Assembly (NCBI RefSeq): GCF_019083995.1
Contig: NZ_JAHRCU010000018.1
Span: forward strand, 1-64,000
Reading direction: 5' to 3'
Source of the DNA: Roseococcus sp. SDR
Lineage (GTDB): Bacteria > Pseudomonadota > Alphaproteobacteria > Acetobacterales > Acetobacteraceae
Length of the DNA: 64,000 nt
Numbering within the stretch: position 1 is the first letter of the stretch; each line of letters starts with the position of its first letter. The translations under genes were made by a program, and so were the position numbers. The notes beneath the pieces were generated by a model. It ran no database searches, was not told the DNA's origin, and worked only from the letters and a program-made list of their open reading frames with translations. Below are positions 16,903 through 25,417 of this stretch, in pieces.

Positions 16903-18146
16903 AGGCGCGGCTCCTCGGCCTCTTGCCGGCCAAGGCCCTGGCCTTCGATGTCTCCGTGCTGTTCGGCGGCTTCGGGCTGCAATTGCTGACGCAGATCGGC
17001 TGGCTGCTGCTGGCGCTGCGCCTGCTGGGGCCCGAGGGCTACGGCCTCTTCGCCGCACTCACCGCCATCACGGTCGCCGCCGGCTGCTTCGCGGGCTGGG
17101 GCAGCGACCAGCTGCTGATCCGCGAGGTGGCGCGCGAGCCCTCCGCCATGCGGCGCTGGGTGGGGCATGGGCTGCTCTCCATCCTCGTCACCGCGCTGCC
17201 GCTCGGCCTGCTGCTCTTCCTGCTGCTGCCGCTGATCGAGGCGGGGCGCATCGGCGCGCTGGCGCTTGCATGCGTGCTGCTGGCCGATCTCTGGCTGGGG
17301 CGCTGGGCCAATCTCGCGATCGCCATCTACATGGCGGGCGGCCGCTCGGCGCGGCAATCCACCGTCACTGTCATCCCGGGCGCGCTGCGCCTTGCCGCGA
17401 TCCTGCTGGCCGGCCTCGTCCATGCGCCGCTCACGCTCAGCGCCTTCGCCGCCTGGTATGCGGGTGCCGCCGCGCTCTCCGCGCTGATCTGCCTCGGCCT
17501 CGTCGTGCGCGACCATGGCTGGCCGCATGCCGGCTGGATCCCGGGCCTCTGGGGCGAGGGCCTGGCCTTCGCGGCGGAAAGCGCGCTGCAGGCCTCGGTG
17601 AAGGATCTCGACAAGCCCATCGTCCTGCAATTCCTCGGCGCCGAGGCCGCCGGCCTCTACGCCGCCGCGCTGCGCATCGTGGAGGTGCTGGCCCTGCCCA
17701 TCCGCGCGCTCGGCTACGCGATCTATGCGCGCATGTTCAAGCTGGCGGCGGAGGACCTGGCCGAGTGCCGCCGCCTCGCGCGGCGCAGCCTCGGCCTCGC
17801 GGTGGCGCTGGGGCTGGCCGGCGGCCTCGGCCTGCTGGTCTTCGCCGGCCTGCTGCCCTGGGTCTTCGGCGCGGCCTACCAGGCGCTGCCCGCCCTGGTG
17901 CGCTGGCTCTCGCCCATGCCCGCGCTGTTCGGCGCCTTCGTGATCGGCGCGGACCTGCTGACCGCGGTCGGCCGGCAATCGCACCGCCTCGCCGTCGTCA
18001 TCACCTCGCTCGCGCTGACACTCGGCACATGCTGGTGGCTTACGCCGCTGCTGGGGATGGAGGGCGCGATCCTCGCGCGGCTCGGCGTGCAGGCGGTGAC
18101 GGCGGCGCTGGTCTGGGCGCTCGCCCTGCGCGGAGGGGCGCGATGA
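16899..18146 (+). CDS. Wzx-like lipid-linked oligosaccharide flippase
   Basis: 415 aa, twelve or so predicted membrane helices and few charged loops; starts KARLLGLLPAKALAF and includes LLGPEGYGLFAALTAI near 40-55, typical of the polysaccharide biosynthesis/MOP flippase family. It should turn the undecaprenyl-linked EPS unit to the periplasmic side for the Wzy-like polymerase. Coupled by ATGA to the GH10 gene before it and the glycosyltransferase after it. With the phosphoglycosyltransferase, polymerase, Wza- and Wzc-like genes, this completes a Wzx/Wzy-type set. Confidence 0.85.
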   Translation: MKARLLGLLPAKALAFDVSVLFGGFGLQLLTQIGWLLLALRLLGPEGYGLFAALTAITVAAGCFAGWGSDQLLIREVAREPSAMRRWVGHGLLSILVTALPLGLLLFLLLPLIEAGRIGALALACVLLADLWLGRWANLAIAIYMAGGRSARQSTVTVIPGALRLAAILLAGLVHAPLTLSAFAAWYAGAAALSALICLGLVVRDHGWPHAGWIPGLWGEGLAFAAESALQASVKDLDKPIVLQFLGAEAAGLYAAALRIVEVLALPIRALGYAIYARMFKLAAEDLAECRRLARRSLGLAVALGLAGGLGLLVFAGLLPWVFGAAYQALPALVRWLSPMPALFGAFVIGADLLTAVGRQSHRLAVVITSLALTLGTCWWLTPLLGMEGAILARLGVQAVTAALVWALALRGGAR

Positions 18147-19081
18147 TGCAGGAGACCACCGCCCGCGCCACGGCCCGGCCCGAGCTTTCCATCCTCGTGC
18201 CGACCTATGACCGCGACATCCGCCCGCTGGCGGCCGAATTGCTCGCCGACATGGCCGCACTCCCCGCGCCCGGCGCGGTGGAGCTGCTGGTGCTGGTGGA
18301 TGGCAACCCGGCGCTGGAAGGGCAGGGGGAGGTGCTGGCCATGGCCGAGGCGCGGGGCCTCGCCGCCGGCTTCGCGCTCGCACCCCGCAATCTCGGCCGC
18401 TCGGGCGCGCGCAACGCGCTGGCCGAGGCGGCGCGCGGCGAGCACATCCTTTTCCTCGACGCGGATTCCCTGCCCGATGCGCCAGGCTTCGTGGCCCGAG
18501 CGCTGACCGCCGCGCGCGAGGCGCCCGGGGCCGTGACCTGCGGCGGGCGCACCGGCCAGCGCTGCCCGCCCGCGCCGCGCGACGCCCGCCTCTTCGAGGC
18601 GCATAGCCAGAAGCGCGAATGGATCCCCGCCGCCGAGCGCAACCGCGACCCGGAGGGCAATTTCCTCTCCGCCAATTTCCAGCTCCGGCGCGATCTCTTC
18701 CTGCGGGCGCCCTTCGACGCGCGCTTCACCGGCTGGGGCTGGGAGGACACGGATTGGGCGCTGCGCATCCGCCCGCTGGCGCAGGTGCGCCATGTGGAGA
18801 ACAGCGTCTCCCACATGGAGCACCACACGGATGCCAGCTGGCTCGGCCGGCTGGATCGCTCGGTCGGCAATTACGCCCTGCTGGCGGCGGCGCATCCCGA
18901 AGCGGTGCGCCGCCATCGCCTCTGGCCCTTGATGCGCGTGCTGCGCCCGGTCAGCGGCTGGGGCTGGCTGAAGGCCCTGCTGCTGCGCGCGGCCCTCTGG
19001 CCGGCGCTGCCGGTGGGCCTTCGGCTCAACCTCGCCAAGCTGCGCCAGGCGATGGTCTATGCGGCGGTGATCAAGCCGTAG
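18143..19081 (+). CDS. family 2 glycosyltransferase (second)
   Basis: 312 aa GT-A fold: ELSILVPTYDRD at the start, RNLGRSGARNALAEAARG near 80-95, the FLDADSLPD metal site near 105, and GWGWEDTDWALRI near 200-212, the common WEDxDW acceptor-side motif. Last gene of the ATGA-coupled EPS run. Ends three bases from the convergent Bug receptor gene, leaving no room for a separate terminator. Donor and linkage unknown. Confidence 0.87.
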   Translation: MMQETTARATARPELSILVPTYDRDIRPLAAELLADMAALPAPGAVELLVLVDGNPALEGQGEVLAMAEARGLAAGFALAPRNLGRSGARNALAEAARGEHILFLDADSLPDAPGFVARALTAAREAPGAVTCGGRTGQRCPPAPRDARLFEAHSQKREWIPAAERNRDPEGNFLSANFQLRRDLFLRAPFDARFTGWGWEDTDWALRIRPLAQVRHVENSVSHMEHHTDASWLGRLDRSVGNYALLAAAHPEAVRRHRLWPLMRVLRPVSGWGWLKALLLRAALWPALPVGLRLNLAKLRQAMVYAAVIKP

Positions 19082-19084
19082 CGG

Positions 19085-20038
19085 CTAATCCCGCCAGGGA
19101 TGCTGCGCCCACATCCGCTGATAGTTCTCGCGCATGGCAAACAGCACGGCGCGGTGCTGGTCGGGGTCGAGGAAGCGCAGCGGCAATTGCTGCTGGGTCG
19201 CGGCCGCCACGAAATCCGGATGCTCCATCACGCCGCGCACCACGGCGGCGAGGCGCTGCAGCACGGGCGCGGGCGTGCCGGCGGGCGCGGCCAGCCCGCG
19301 CAGCGAGCCATCCACCACGTCGAAGCCCTGCTCGCGGAAGGTGGGCACGTCATTCGTATTGGCCCAGCGCGTCTCCGCCATCTGGCCGAGCGGCCGCAGC
19401 ACGCCCTGGCGGAAATCGCCCACCCCTTCGCCCATGTTCATGGCCGCGATCTGGATGTTCCGCCCAAGGATCGCGTTGCGCACCTGGGAAGAGCCGTTGA
19501 AGGGCACGTGCAGCAGCCGCGTGCCGGTCAGCCGCTCGAAGGCGAGCGTCGCCAGGTGGTCATCCGAGCCGACGCCCGTCGTGCCATAGCTGATGGTGCC
19601 CGGTGCGGCGCGCGCGGCGGCGGCCAGATCGGCCAGGTTGCGCCAGGGGCTGTCCGGCAGCACCCAGAAGCCGCCCGGATCATCCACCACATTGGCGATG
19701 GGCGCGAAATCCTCGAGCCGGTAGCGCGCCTGGCGCTCGATTGGGATGGTGACGAGATTGGGCGTGTTGATGAAGCCGATGGTCAGCCCATCCGGCCGCG
19801 CGCGGGCCAGCTCTGCCCAGCCCACCTCGCCGCCGGCCCCCGCGCGGTTGTGCACGACGACGGATTGGCCGAGTTCCCGCTCCATGAAGCGCGCCAGCGT
19901 GCGCGCGGCCACATCCGTGCCGCCGCCGGGCGCGAAGGCCACGATCATGGTGATGGCGCGCTCCGGCTGCCAATTCTGCGCGGCGGCGGGCATGGCCAGC
20001 AGGGCTGGGGAAGCGAGCAGCAGGCGACGCGTCGTCAT
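19085..20038 (-). CDS. Bug-family tripartite tricarboxylate transporter receptor
   Basis: 317 aa periplasmic binding protein with an N-terminal signal (RRLLLASPALLAMPAAAQ). Family marks: VAFAPGGGTDVAARTLARF near 33-50, VVVHNRAGAGGEVGW near 60-75, and SYGTTGVGSDDHLA near 150-162. Bug proteins capture carboxylates and other small molecules for TctAB-type or unknown uptake systems; no TctA or TctB gene is adjacent, which is common for the many orphan Bug genes of this kind of bacterium. Start chosen at the ATG preceded by GGAGGAA. Ligand unknown. Confidence 0.87.
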   Translation of the reverse strand: MTTRRLLLASPALLAMPAAAQNWQPERAITMIVAFAPGGGTDVAARTLARFMERELGQSVVVHNRAGAGGEVGWAELARARPDGLTIGFINTPNLVTIPIERQARYRLEDFAPIANVVDDPGGFWVLPDSPWRNLADLAAAARAAPGTISYGTTGVGSDDHLATLAFERLTGTRLLHVPFNGSSQVRNAILGRNIQIAAMNMGEGVGDFRQGVLRPLGQMAETRWANTNDVPTFREQGFDVVDGSLRGLAAPAGTPAPVLQRLAAVVRGVMEHPDFVAAATQQQLPLRFLDPDQHRAVLFAMRENYQRMWAQHPWRD

Positions 20039-20118
20039 GTCGGTTTCCTCCGTTGATTGCGGGGAAGCCTGCCACAGGGCGCGGCGGCATGCATCAGCGC
20101 AGGCGCGTCGAATCGCAA

Positions 20119-20148
20119 GCGCCGCCCCCCGCTGCGGGAGGGCGGCGC
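20119..20148 (-). terminator. strong hairpin after the RTX gene
   Basis: GCGCCGCCC and GGGCGGCGC form a perfect 9-bp stem, extended with one mismatch, in the 124-bp gap between the RTX gene end and the Bug gene start. No good T run follows, so termination is likely but not certain. Confidence 0.5.
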
Positions 20149-20162
20149 CACTGCGTACCGCC

Positions 20163-22649
20163 TCAGCCGATCCAGATATTGTCCAGCAGCAGCGTCGCGT
20201 GGCCGTCGCTGCTGCCCACATCCATCACGCCGATGCCGATCTCGTAGCTGCCAGCCTCATCCGCCTTGAAGGAGAAGCTCTGCCAGCCGCTGTTCTTGCC
20301 TTCGCCCACCGCCTTCACATCGGCCAGGCCGAACACCTCGTTCTCGCCGTCATGGCGCAGGGTGACGAAGGCGAAGTCATTGCCGCCGGACTTGGCGGCG
20401 GCGCCGAAGAGCCAGTCGAAGTTCAGCGTCTGGCCCTCCTCCAGCTCCACCTTGCCGCGGATGGCCGAGCCCTCGTCGGCATCGCCGTAGCCGAGCTTGT
20501 CGAGCGTGCCCTTGCCCAGCTGCAGCCAGCCCTCGACCTGCTTCTGGTCCTTGGCGTCGTCGGTGGAGAGGCGCGCGGCCATCTTGCCTTCCGTGCCGCC
20601 CTTCACCGTCTCCACATCGCCCGTGTCCTGCCAGCCCTTGCCCAGCCCATCCTCGAAGGAGGCGATGAGCTTGCCCGTGATCTCCTCCTTGTCGTCCAGC
20701 CCGCCCACCGTGATCGTCACGGTCTGCGTCACCTCGGCGCCATTCGCGTCGCGCACCGTGTAGGTGAAGCTGTCCGTCGCGGTCTCGCCCGCGCCCAGCG
20801 CCTGCAGCTTGGCCGAGGCCGTGGGGTCATAGACCACCGCGCCGCCGTCGATCTTGATGCTGGCGCCGTATTCGGAGGCCGAGACGCCCACCAGCGTCAG
20901 CGCATCGCCATCCACGTCGCTGTCATTGCCGAGCAGGTCGATCTTCGTCGCCGTGTCCTCGTCGGTCTTGCCCTCGTCGGCCACCGCCACCGGGCCGTCA
21001 TTCTGACCCTGCACCGTGATGCTGGCCTCAGCCGTGCCCGTGTCGCCGTCGCTGTCCGTCACGCGGTAGGAGAAGGTGACGGCGCGGCTCTCGCCCGCCT
21101 TGAGCGCCTGGAAGGCGTCGCCGCCCGCCCAGGTGAAAGCGCCATTGGCGCCGAGGTTCAGCGTGCCTTCGCTGGCCGCGCCGATGATCTCGATCTTAGC
21201 CACCAGGTCGGCCACCGTGTCATTCGCCAGCAGGTTGCCCGAGAGGCTCGCCGCGTCTTCCGTCACCGAGAAGGCATCCGCACGGGCGGTCACCGCGTCA
21301 TCGGCCGCCGTCAGGGTCTGGCCATCCACCTTGATGCCCACCGCCTCGAAGTTGGTGGCCTGCAGGCCCTGCGAGGTGAAGCTGTAGAGGCCGGTCTTGC
21401 CGGCGCCGAGGCGCGCCAGATAGCCCTGCAGCTCGGTCTGGAAGGCGCTGTCCTGCCAGTCGGCCAGCGTCATGTCGAAGGCCAGCGTGTCGAAGCCCGC
21501 GCCGCCGTTGAAGAAGTCGCCGCCGCCCGCGCTGCGGCTGTGCACCACCGTGTCGTTGCCGCCATCGGCCTGCACACGGTCGGCACCTTCGCCCGCGATG
21601 ATCAGGTCATTGCCCTCGCCGCCGAAGAGGCTGTCATTGCCGGCGCCGCCGTTGATGCTGTCCTGGCCCATGTCGCCGGTGACGAAGTCATTGCCCTCGC
21701 CGGCGTCGATGCTGTCATTGCCGCCATTGCCATAGACGCGGTCATGGCCCGCGCCGGACTGGACCGTGTCGTTGCCCTCGTCCGTGCCGATCTCGTCATT
21801 CCCCGCGCCGGTGATGACGCTGTCATCGCCCTGGCCGGACCAGACCGTGTTGTCGCCCGCGCCGGCGTCGATCACGTCATTGCCCTGGTCGCCTGTGATG
21901 GTGTCGTTGCCCGTGCCGGCGGTGATGCGGTCCTGGCCCTCGCCGCCATGCACCAGGTTGTTGCCCTGGCCGGCGGCGATCACATCGTCGCCCTGGTCGC
22001 CTGTGATGGTGTCGTGGCCGCCGCCCGCGGTGATGCTGTCCTGGCCTTCGCCGCCGCTGACGATGTTGCGGCCTTCGCCGGCCAGGATCGTGTCGTTGCC
22101 GGCTTCGCCCGTCAGGCTGTCATCGCCCGCGCCGCCGTCGATGCTGTCATCGCCCTGGCCGGCCCAGACCGTGTCATTGCCGGTGCCGGTGGCGATGCGG
22201 TCATTCCCGTCCTCGCCCCAGGCCTGGTCGTTGCCCTCGCCCAGCGCCAGGGTGTCATTGCCCTGGCCGCCCCAGAGCATGTCGTTGCCCGCGCCACCAT
22301 CGAGGCTGTCCTCGCCCTCGCCACCCCAGAGCTGGTCCTGGCCGGCGCCGCCGCGCAGCGTGTCGTTGCCCGCATCACCCCAGAGCAGGTCCTGGCCTTC
22401 GCCGCCATCCAGGCTGTCATTCCCATCGCCGCCCCAGGCCTGGTCATTGCCGGCCTCGCCCAGGATGGTGTCGTTGCCCGCATTGCCCCAGAGCAGGTCA
22501 TTGCCCTCGCCGCCGCGCAGCAGGTCGTCGAAGGCGCCGGCGAAGATGCCGTCATCGCCCGCGCCGCTCGTCACCTCCATCGCGCTCGCCGCGGCCTGCA
22601 GGTGCAGCCAGTCGGCGTTGGCGGTACCGGTGATGATCGGACGAACCAT
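20163..22649 (-). CDS. large RTX/VCBS secreted calcium-binding protein (matrix adhesin type)
   Basis: 828 aa. About residues 25-385 are some 40 tandem RTX nonapeptides (GGxGNDxLx), which bind calcium and fold as a beta-roll after type I secretion. Then come two VCBS/cadherin-like domains (VTEDAASLSGNLLANDT near 460, and VADEGKTDEDTATKIDLLGND split over 560-580), then a C-terminal beta-sandwich-like region ending LLLDNIWIG that resembles carbohydrate-binding anchors. No catalytic domain, no Sec signal. Very acidic, as expected for an RTX protein. Architecture resembles Rhizobium Rap adhesins that bind EPS; its place right after an EPS locus supports a matrix role, by inference. Start at the ATG after AAGGGG. 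No type I secretion genes nearby. Confidence 0.85.
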   Translation of the reverse strand: MVRPIITGTANADWLHLQAAASAMEVTSGAGDDGIFAGAFDDLLRGGEGNDLLWGNAGNDTILGEAGNDQAWGGDGNDSLDGGEGQDLLWGDAGNDTLRGGAGQDQLWGGEGEDSLDGGAGNDMLWGGQGNDTLALGEGNDQAWGEDGNDRIATGTGNDTVWAGQGDDSIDGGAGDDSLTGEAGNDTILAGEGRNIVSGGEGQDSITAGGGHDTITGDQGDDVIAAGQGNNLVHGGEGQDRITAGTGNDTITGDQGNDVIDAGAGDNTVWSGQGDDSVITGAGNDEIGTDEGNDTVQSGAGHDRVYGNGGNDSIDAGEGNDFVTGDMGQDSINGGAGNDSLFGGEGNDLIIAGEGADRVQADGGNDTVVHSRSAGGGDFFNGGAGFDTLAFDMTLADWQDSAFQTELQGYLARLGAGKTGLYSFTSQGLQATNFEAVGIKVDGQTLTAADDAVTARADAFSVTEDAASLSGNLLANDTVADLVAKIEIIGAASEGTLNLGANGAFTWAGGDAFQALKAGESRAVTFSYRVTDSDGDTGTAEASITVQGQNDGPVAVADEGKTDEDTATKIDLLGNDSDVDGDALTLVGVSASEYGASIKIDGGAVVYDPTASAKLQALGAGETATDSFTYTVRDANGAEVTQTVTITVGGLDDKEEITGKLIASFEDGLGKGWQDTGDVETVKGGTEGKMAARLSTDDAKDQKQVEGWLQLGKGTLDKLGYGDADEGSAIRGKVELEEGQTLNFDWLFGAAAKSGGNDFAFVTLRHDGENEVFGLADVKAVGEGKNSGWQSFSFKADEAGSYEIGIGVMDVGSSDGHATLLLDNIWIG

Positions 22650-22770
22650 GATGCAAGCCCCTTGAGACGGTGTTGTCCCTCCGGTGTGCATGCGCCGTGC
22701 CAGGGTTGGGCGGGCAGGGGCATCCGGTCAAAGTGCTGAAATATAATTCTTTTTCGGTCGCCCAGCATCG

Positions 22771-22831
22771 TTGCAAAATGCCTGGGAGGGCGCCTTCACG
22801 CCCGCCGGCCGCGAGGTGCATTGCAAAATGC
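22771..22831 (-). promoter_or_regulatory. paired operator-like repeats upstream of the RTX gene
   Basis: The 11-mer TTGCAAAATGC occurs at 22771-22781 and exactly again at 22821-22831, 50 bp apart (about five helical turns). The outer copy lies in an inverted repeat (TGCATT...AATGCA). An AT-rich stretch with TATATT (about 22740-22747) lies between the pair and the RTX start, as expected for a promoter. Likely sites for a regulator acting on the RTX gene. The regulator is not identified. Confidence 0.45.
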
Positions 22832-22843
22832 AAGAGGGGCGGC

Positions 22844-25417
22844 TCAGCCCCGGGTCGGCGGCGCGAAGAGCCTGAGCAGCGGCGGCAGCACCAGCATCAC
22901 GCAGAACAGCGAATAGACGAGGCTCACCGAGAGCACGACGCCCATGCTGGCCGTGCCGGGATGCGGCGAGAGGGCCAGCGCCCCGAAGGCCGCGGCATTG
23001 GTCACGGCGGAATAGATCACCGCCCGGTTCAGTGGGCTCGCCAGCAAATCGCGCCGCCCCTGCTGCCAGGCGGCGACGAAGTAGATGTCATACGCCACCC
23101 CCTGCCCGAAGAGCAGCGGCAGGGCGATGATGTTGGCGAGGTTGAGATCGGGCCCCAGCAGGGCGCAATGCGCCATGGTCATCAGCCCCGCCAGCGCGAG
23201 CGGGGCGAGGGCCAGCAACGAAAGCCGGAGCGAGCGCAGCGTCAGCCAGAGCAGCGCCAGCACGAAGACGAGCCCCAGCACGCCCGATTGCAGGAAGGCG
23301 CGCTGGATGGTGGCCGAGGATTCCTGCATCGAGACGGCAAGGCCCGTCGCCTCCGGTGCCACGGCGCGTACGGCGGCGGCGAAGCGCACGAGCAGGGTGG
23401 TCTCGTCCTCCGCGATGGGGTTGGGCACCGCTTCCACCCGTGCCCGGCCGTCCGGCGTCATCCATTCGGCGCGGATCTCGCGCGGCAGGCTCTCCACCGT
23501 CACCGGCTGCGCCGCCAGCATGTCCCGGATGCGGGCCAGCAACTCGTTCAGCCCCGGCACGGTGGCGGCCGTGAAATCCGCGCGTGCCTCGGCCCCGCCG
23601 CGCGAAAGCTGCCCGAGCGCCCGGCCCAGCCGCGCCGCCTCGCCCGGCAGCGGCGCCAGCTCGCTCGCCGCCGCGCGGAGTGCGGCCACCTCGGCCAGCG
23701 CATCGGGCGCGGGGCGGGGCTCGGCCGCGAATGCGGGGCCCAGCAGCATGGCCGCATCCTCGATGAGTGCCAGCTTCTCCGTCTGCTGCGCGGGGATGAA
23801 ATCGGCCAGCGTCGTCGCGCGCGCCACCTCCGGCAGGGAAGCGAGCCGCCGCGCCAGCGCCTCGGCCGCCGCAAGGTCGGGGGCCAGCACCTCCAGCGTG
23901 TTCGGATTGGTCTCGGGGCTGCGCGCCAGGTCGCGCCAGGTCGCCACCGATTCCGCGCCGGCATCGCGCAGGTTGATCGGGTTGGTGTCGAAGCGCAGCC
24001 ATTGCAGGCTGGCCACGCAGATGGCGGCCAAGGCGAGGGCCATCAGCCCGACGCCGCCGGCATTCACCGAAAGCCAGGCATCCACCGGCCGCAGCGCCGG
24101 GTAGCCCACCTCCCGCGCCTCGCCGCGCGGCCGCGCCACCACCAGCAGCGCGGGCAGCAGCGTCATCGCCAGGAACCAGCCGATCACCATGCCGAGCGCG
24201 GCGACCAGGCCGAGTTCCGCCACACCCCGGTAATCCGTGGGCCAGAAGGAAAGGAAGGAGAGCGTGACCGCCAGCGCCGCCAGCGTCATGCCCGGCCCGG
24301 CCACGCGCGCCGCCTGTTCCAGCGCGGGCCGGAGCTCGGGCAGATGCGCGCGCTCGGCCCGGTACTGCACCGCATATTGGATGCCGAAATCCACCCCGAG
24401 CCCGATGAAGAGCACGGCGAAGGCGATGGAGAGCGGGTTGTAGCTGCCCACCAGCAAGAGCCCGAACCCCGCCGTCCAGACCAGCCCCACCACGATCAGC
24501 ACCAGCAGCGGCCAGATCAGCCGCCAGGAGCGCAAGGCCATCCAGAGCAGCACGCCCACCAGCACGAAGGAGAGGATGGAGTTCTCGACCGCGCCCGCGC
24601 TGACGGTCGCGAATTCCTCATCCGCCATGGGTACGGGGCCGGTGAGGCGGATCGGGATGGACAGCCGCGCCGCCTCGGCCCGGATCACCTCGGTCGCCGC
24701 CGCGCCGGCGGTGAGCTGCTCGTAGTCCAGCGCCGGCTGCACCAGGATCAGCCGGCGCAGCTCCAAGGGGCGCGGCTCACGCCCGGTCAGCAGCTTCTCC
24801 CAATCGGGCGCCGCCACGCGGCCCTGCAGCGCGGCCTCGGCGGCCTCGGCGAAGGCGGTGAGCGGGGCCCTGAGCCGTGCCGCATCCGCTTCGCCCCGCG
24901 CGAGGCCTTCGCCCATCAGGCGCAGCAATTCGGCCACACCGCGCAGGCTCGGATCGGCGGCGAAGGGGCCGAGCAGGCCTTGCGCCGCGATGATCTGCCC
25001 GGTGATGGACTGCACCTCGGGCAGGTCGAGATAAAGCAGGCCCTGCGTCGCCCAGAAGCGCCCCTCATCCGGCCGTCGCACACTGCGGAACAGGCCGGGA
25101 TGCGCGCGCAAGGCGCCGGCCAGCGCCTCCGCCCGCCGCTCCGCCTCGCGCGCCTCGGCCGCGTCCAGCACGATGACGATGAGGTCCTGCCGCTGCGGAA
25201 AGGCGGCCTCGATCTGCCGCTCCGCCATCCGCCAGGGGAGGTCCTGCGGAAAGAGCTTCGTCACGTCGGAATCCAGTGCGAAGCGCGTCGCCGCCAGCCA
25301 GCCCGCGCCGCCCGTGCCGAGGGCCAACAGCAGCAGCATCAGGATCGTCCGCCGCAGCGAGAGCCGCACCAGCGCCACCACGATGCGGCCGAGCCCGGCC
25401 GCCGGATCAGACGTCAT
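22844..25417 (-). CDS. hpnN: hopanoid-associated RND/MMPL transporter HpnN
   Basis: 857 aa with twelve membrane helices in the RND/MMPL layout: one helix, a large periplasmic loop, five helices with an SSD-like core (IGLGVDFGIQYAVQYRAER near 350-370), then the same again with LLFGQGVAYDIYF near 770. HpnN moves hopanoids from the inner to the outer membrane. Identification rests on length, the LDSDVTKLFP motif after helix 1 and the hpnH gene nearby. Start chosen at the ATG overlapping the end of the CopD-like gene by 11 nt, which implies translational coupling; the longer upstream frame has no ribosome site. Confidence 0.83.
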   Translation of the reverse strand: MTSDPAAGLGRIVVALVRLSLRRTILMLLLLALGTGGAGWLAATRFALDSDVTKLFPQDLPWRMAERQIEAAFPQRQDLIVIVLDAAEAREAERRAEALAGALRAHPGLFRSVRRPDEGRFWATQGLLYLDLPEVQSITGQIIAAQGLLGPFAADPSLRGVAELLRLMGEGLARGEADAARLRAPLTAFAEAAEAALQGRVAAPDWEKLLTGREPRPLELRRLILVQPALDYEQLTAGAAATEVIRAEAARLSIPIRLTGPVPMADEEFATVSAGAVENSILSFVLVGVLLWMALRSWRLIWPLLVLIVVGLVWTAGFGLLLVGSYNPLSIAFAVLFIGLGVDFGIQYAVQYRAERAHLPELRPALEQAARVAGPGMTLAALAVTLSFLSFWPTDYRGVAELGLVAALGMVIGWFLAMTLLPALLVVARPRGEAREVGYPALRPVDAWLSVNAGGVGLMALALAAICVASLQWLRFDTNPINLRDAGAESVATWRDLARSPETNPNTLEVLAPDLAAAEALARRLASLPEVARATTLADFIPAQQTEKLALIEDAAMLLGPAFAAEPRPAPDALAEVAALRAAASELAPLPGEAARLGRALGQLSRGGAEARADFTAATVPGLNELLARIRDMLAAQPVTVESLPREIRAEWMTPDGRARVEAVPNPIAEDETTLLVRFAAAVRAVAPEATGLAVSMQESSATIQRAFLQSGVLGLVFVLALLWLTLRSLRLSLLALAPLALAGLMTMAHCALLGPDLNLANIIALPLLFGQGVAYDIYFVAAWQQGRRDLLASPLNRAVIYSAVTNAAAFGALALSPHPGTASMGVVLSVSLVYSLFCVMLVLPPLLRLFAPPTRG

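Noticed and set aside
20163-22649. RTX toxin or protease
   Set aside because: No hemolysin acylation region, no HExxH protease motif and no lipase motif; only repeats and VCBS/beta-sandwich domains are visible.
19746-22739. Long rightward open frame (997 codons) opposite the RTX gene
   Set aside because: Its repetitive VIALA-type sequence is the complement of the RTX nonapeptide repeats; the leftward reading gives a full, sensible protein.
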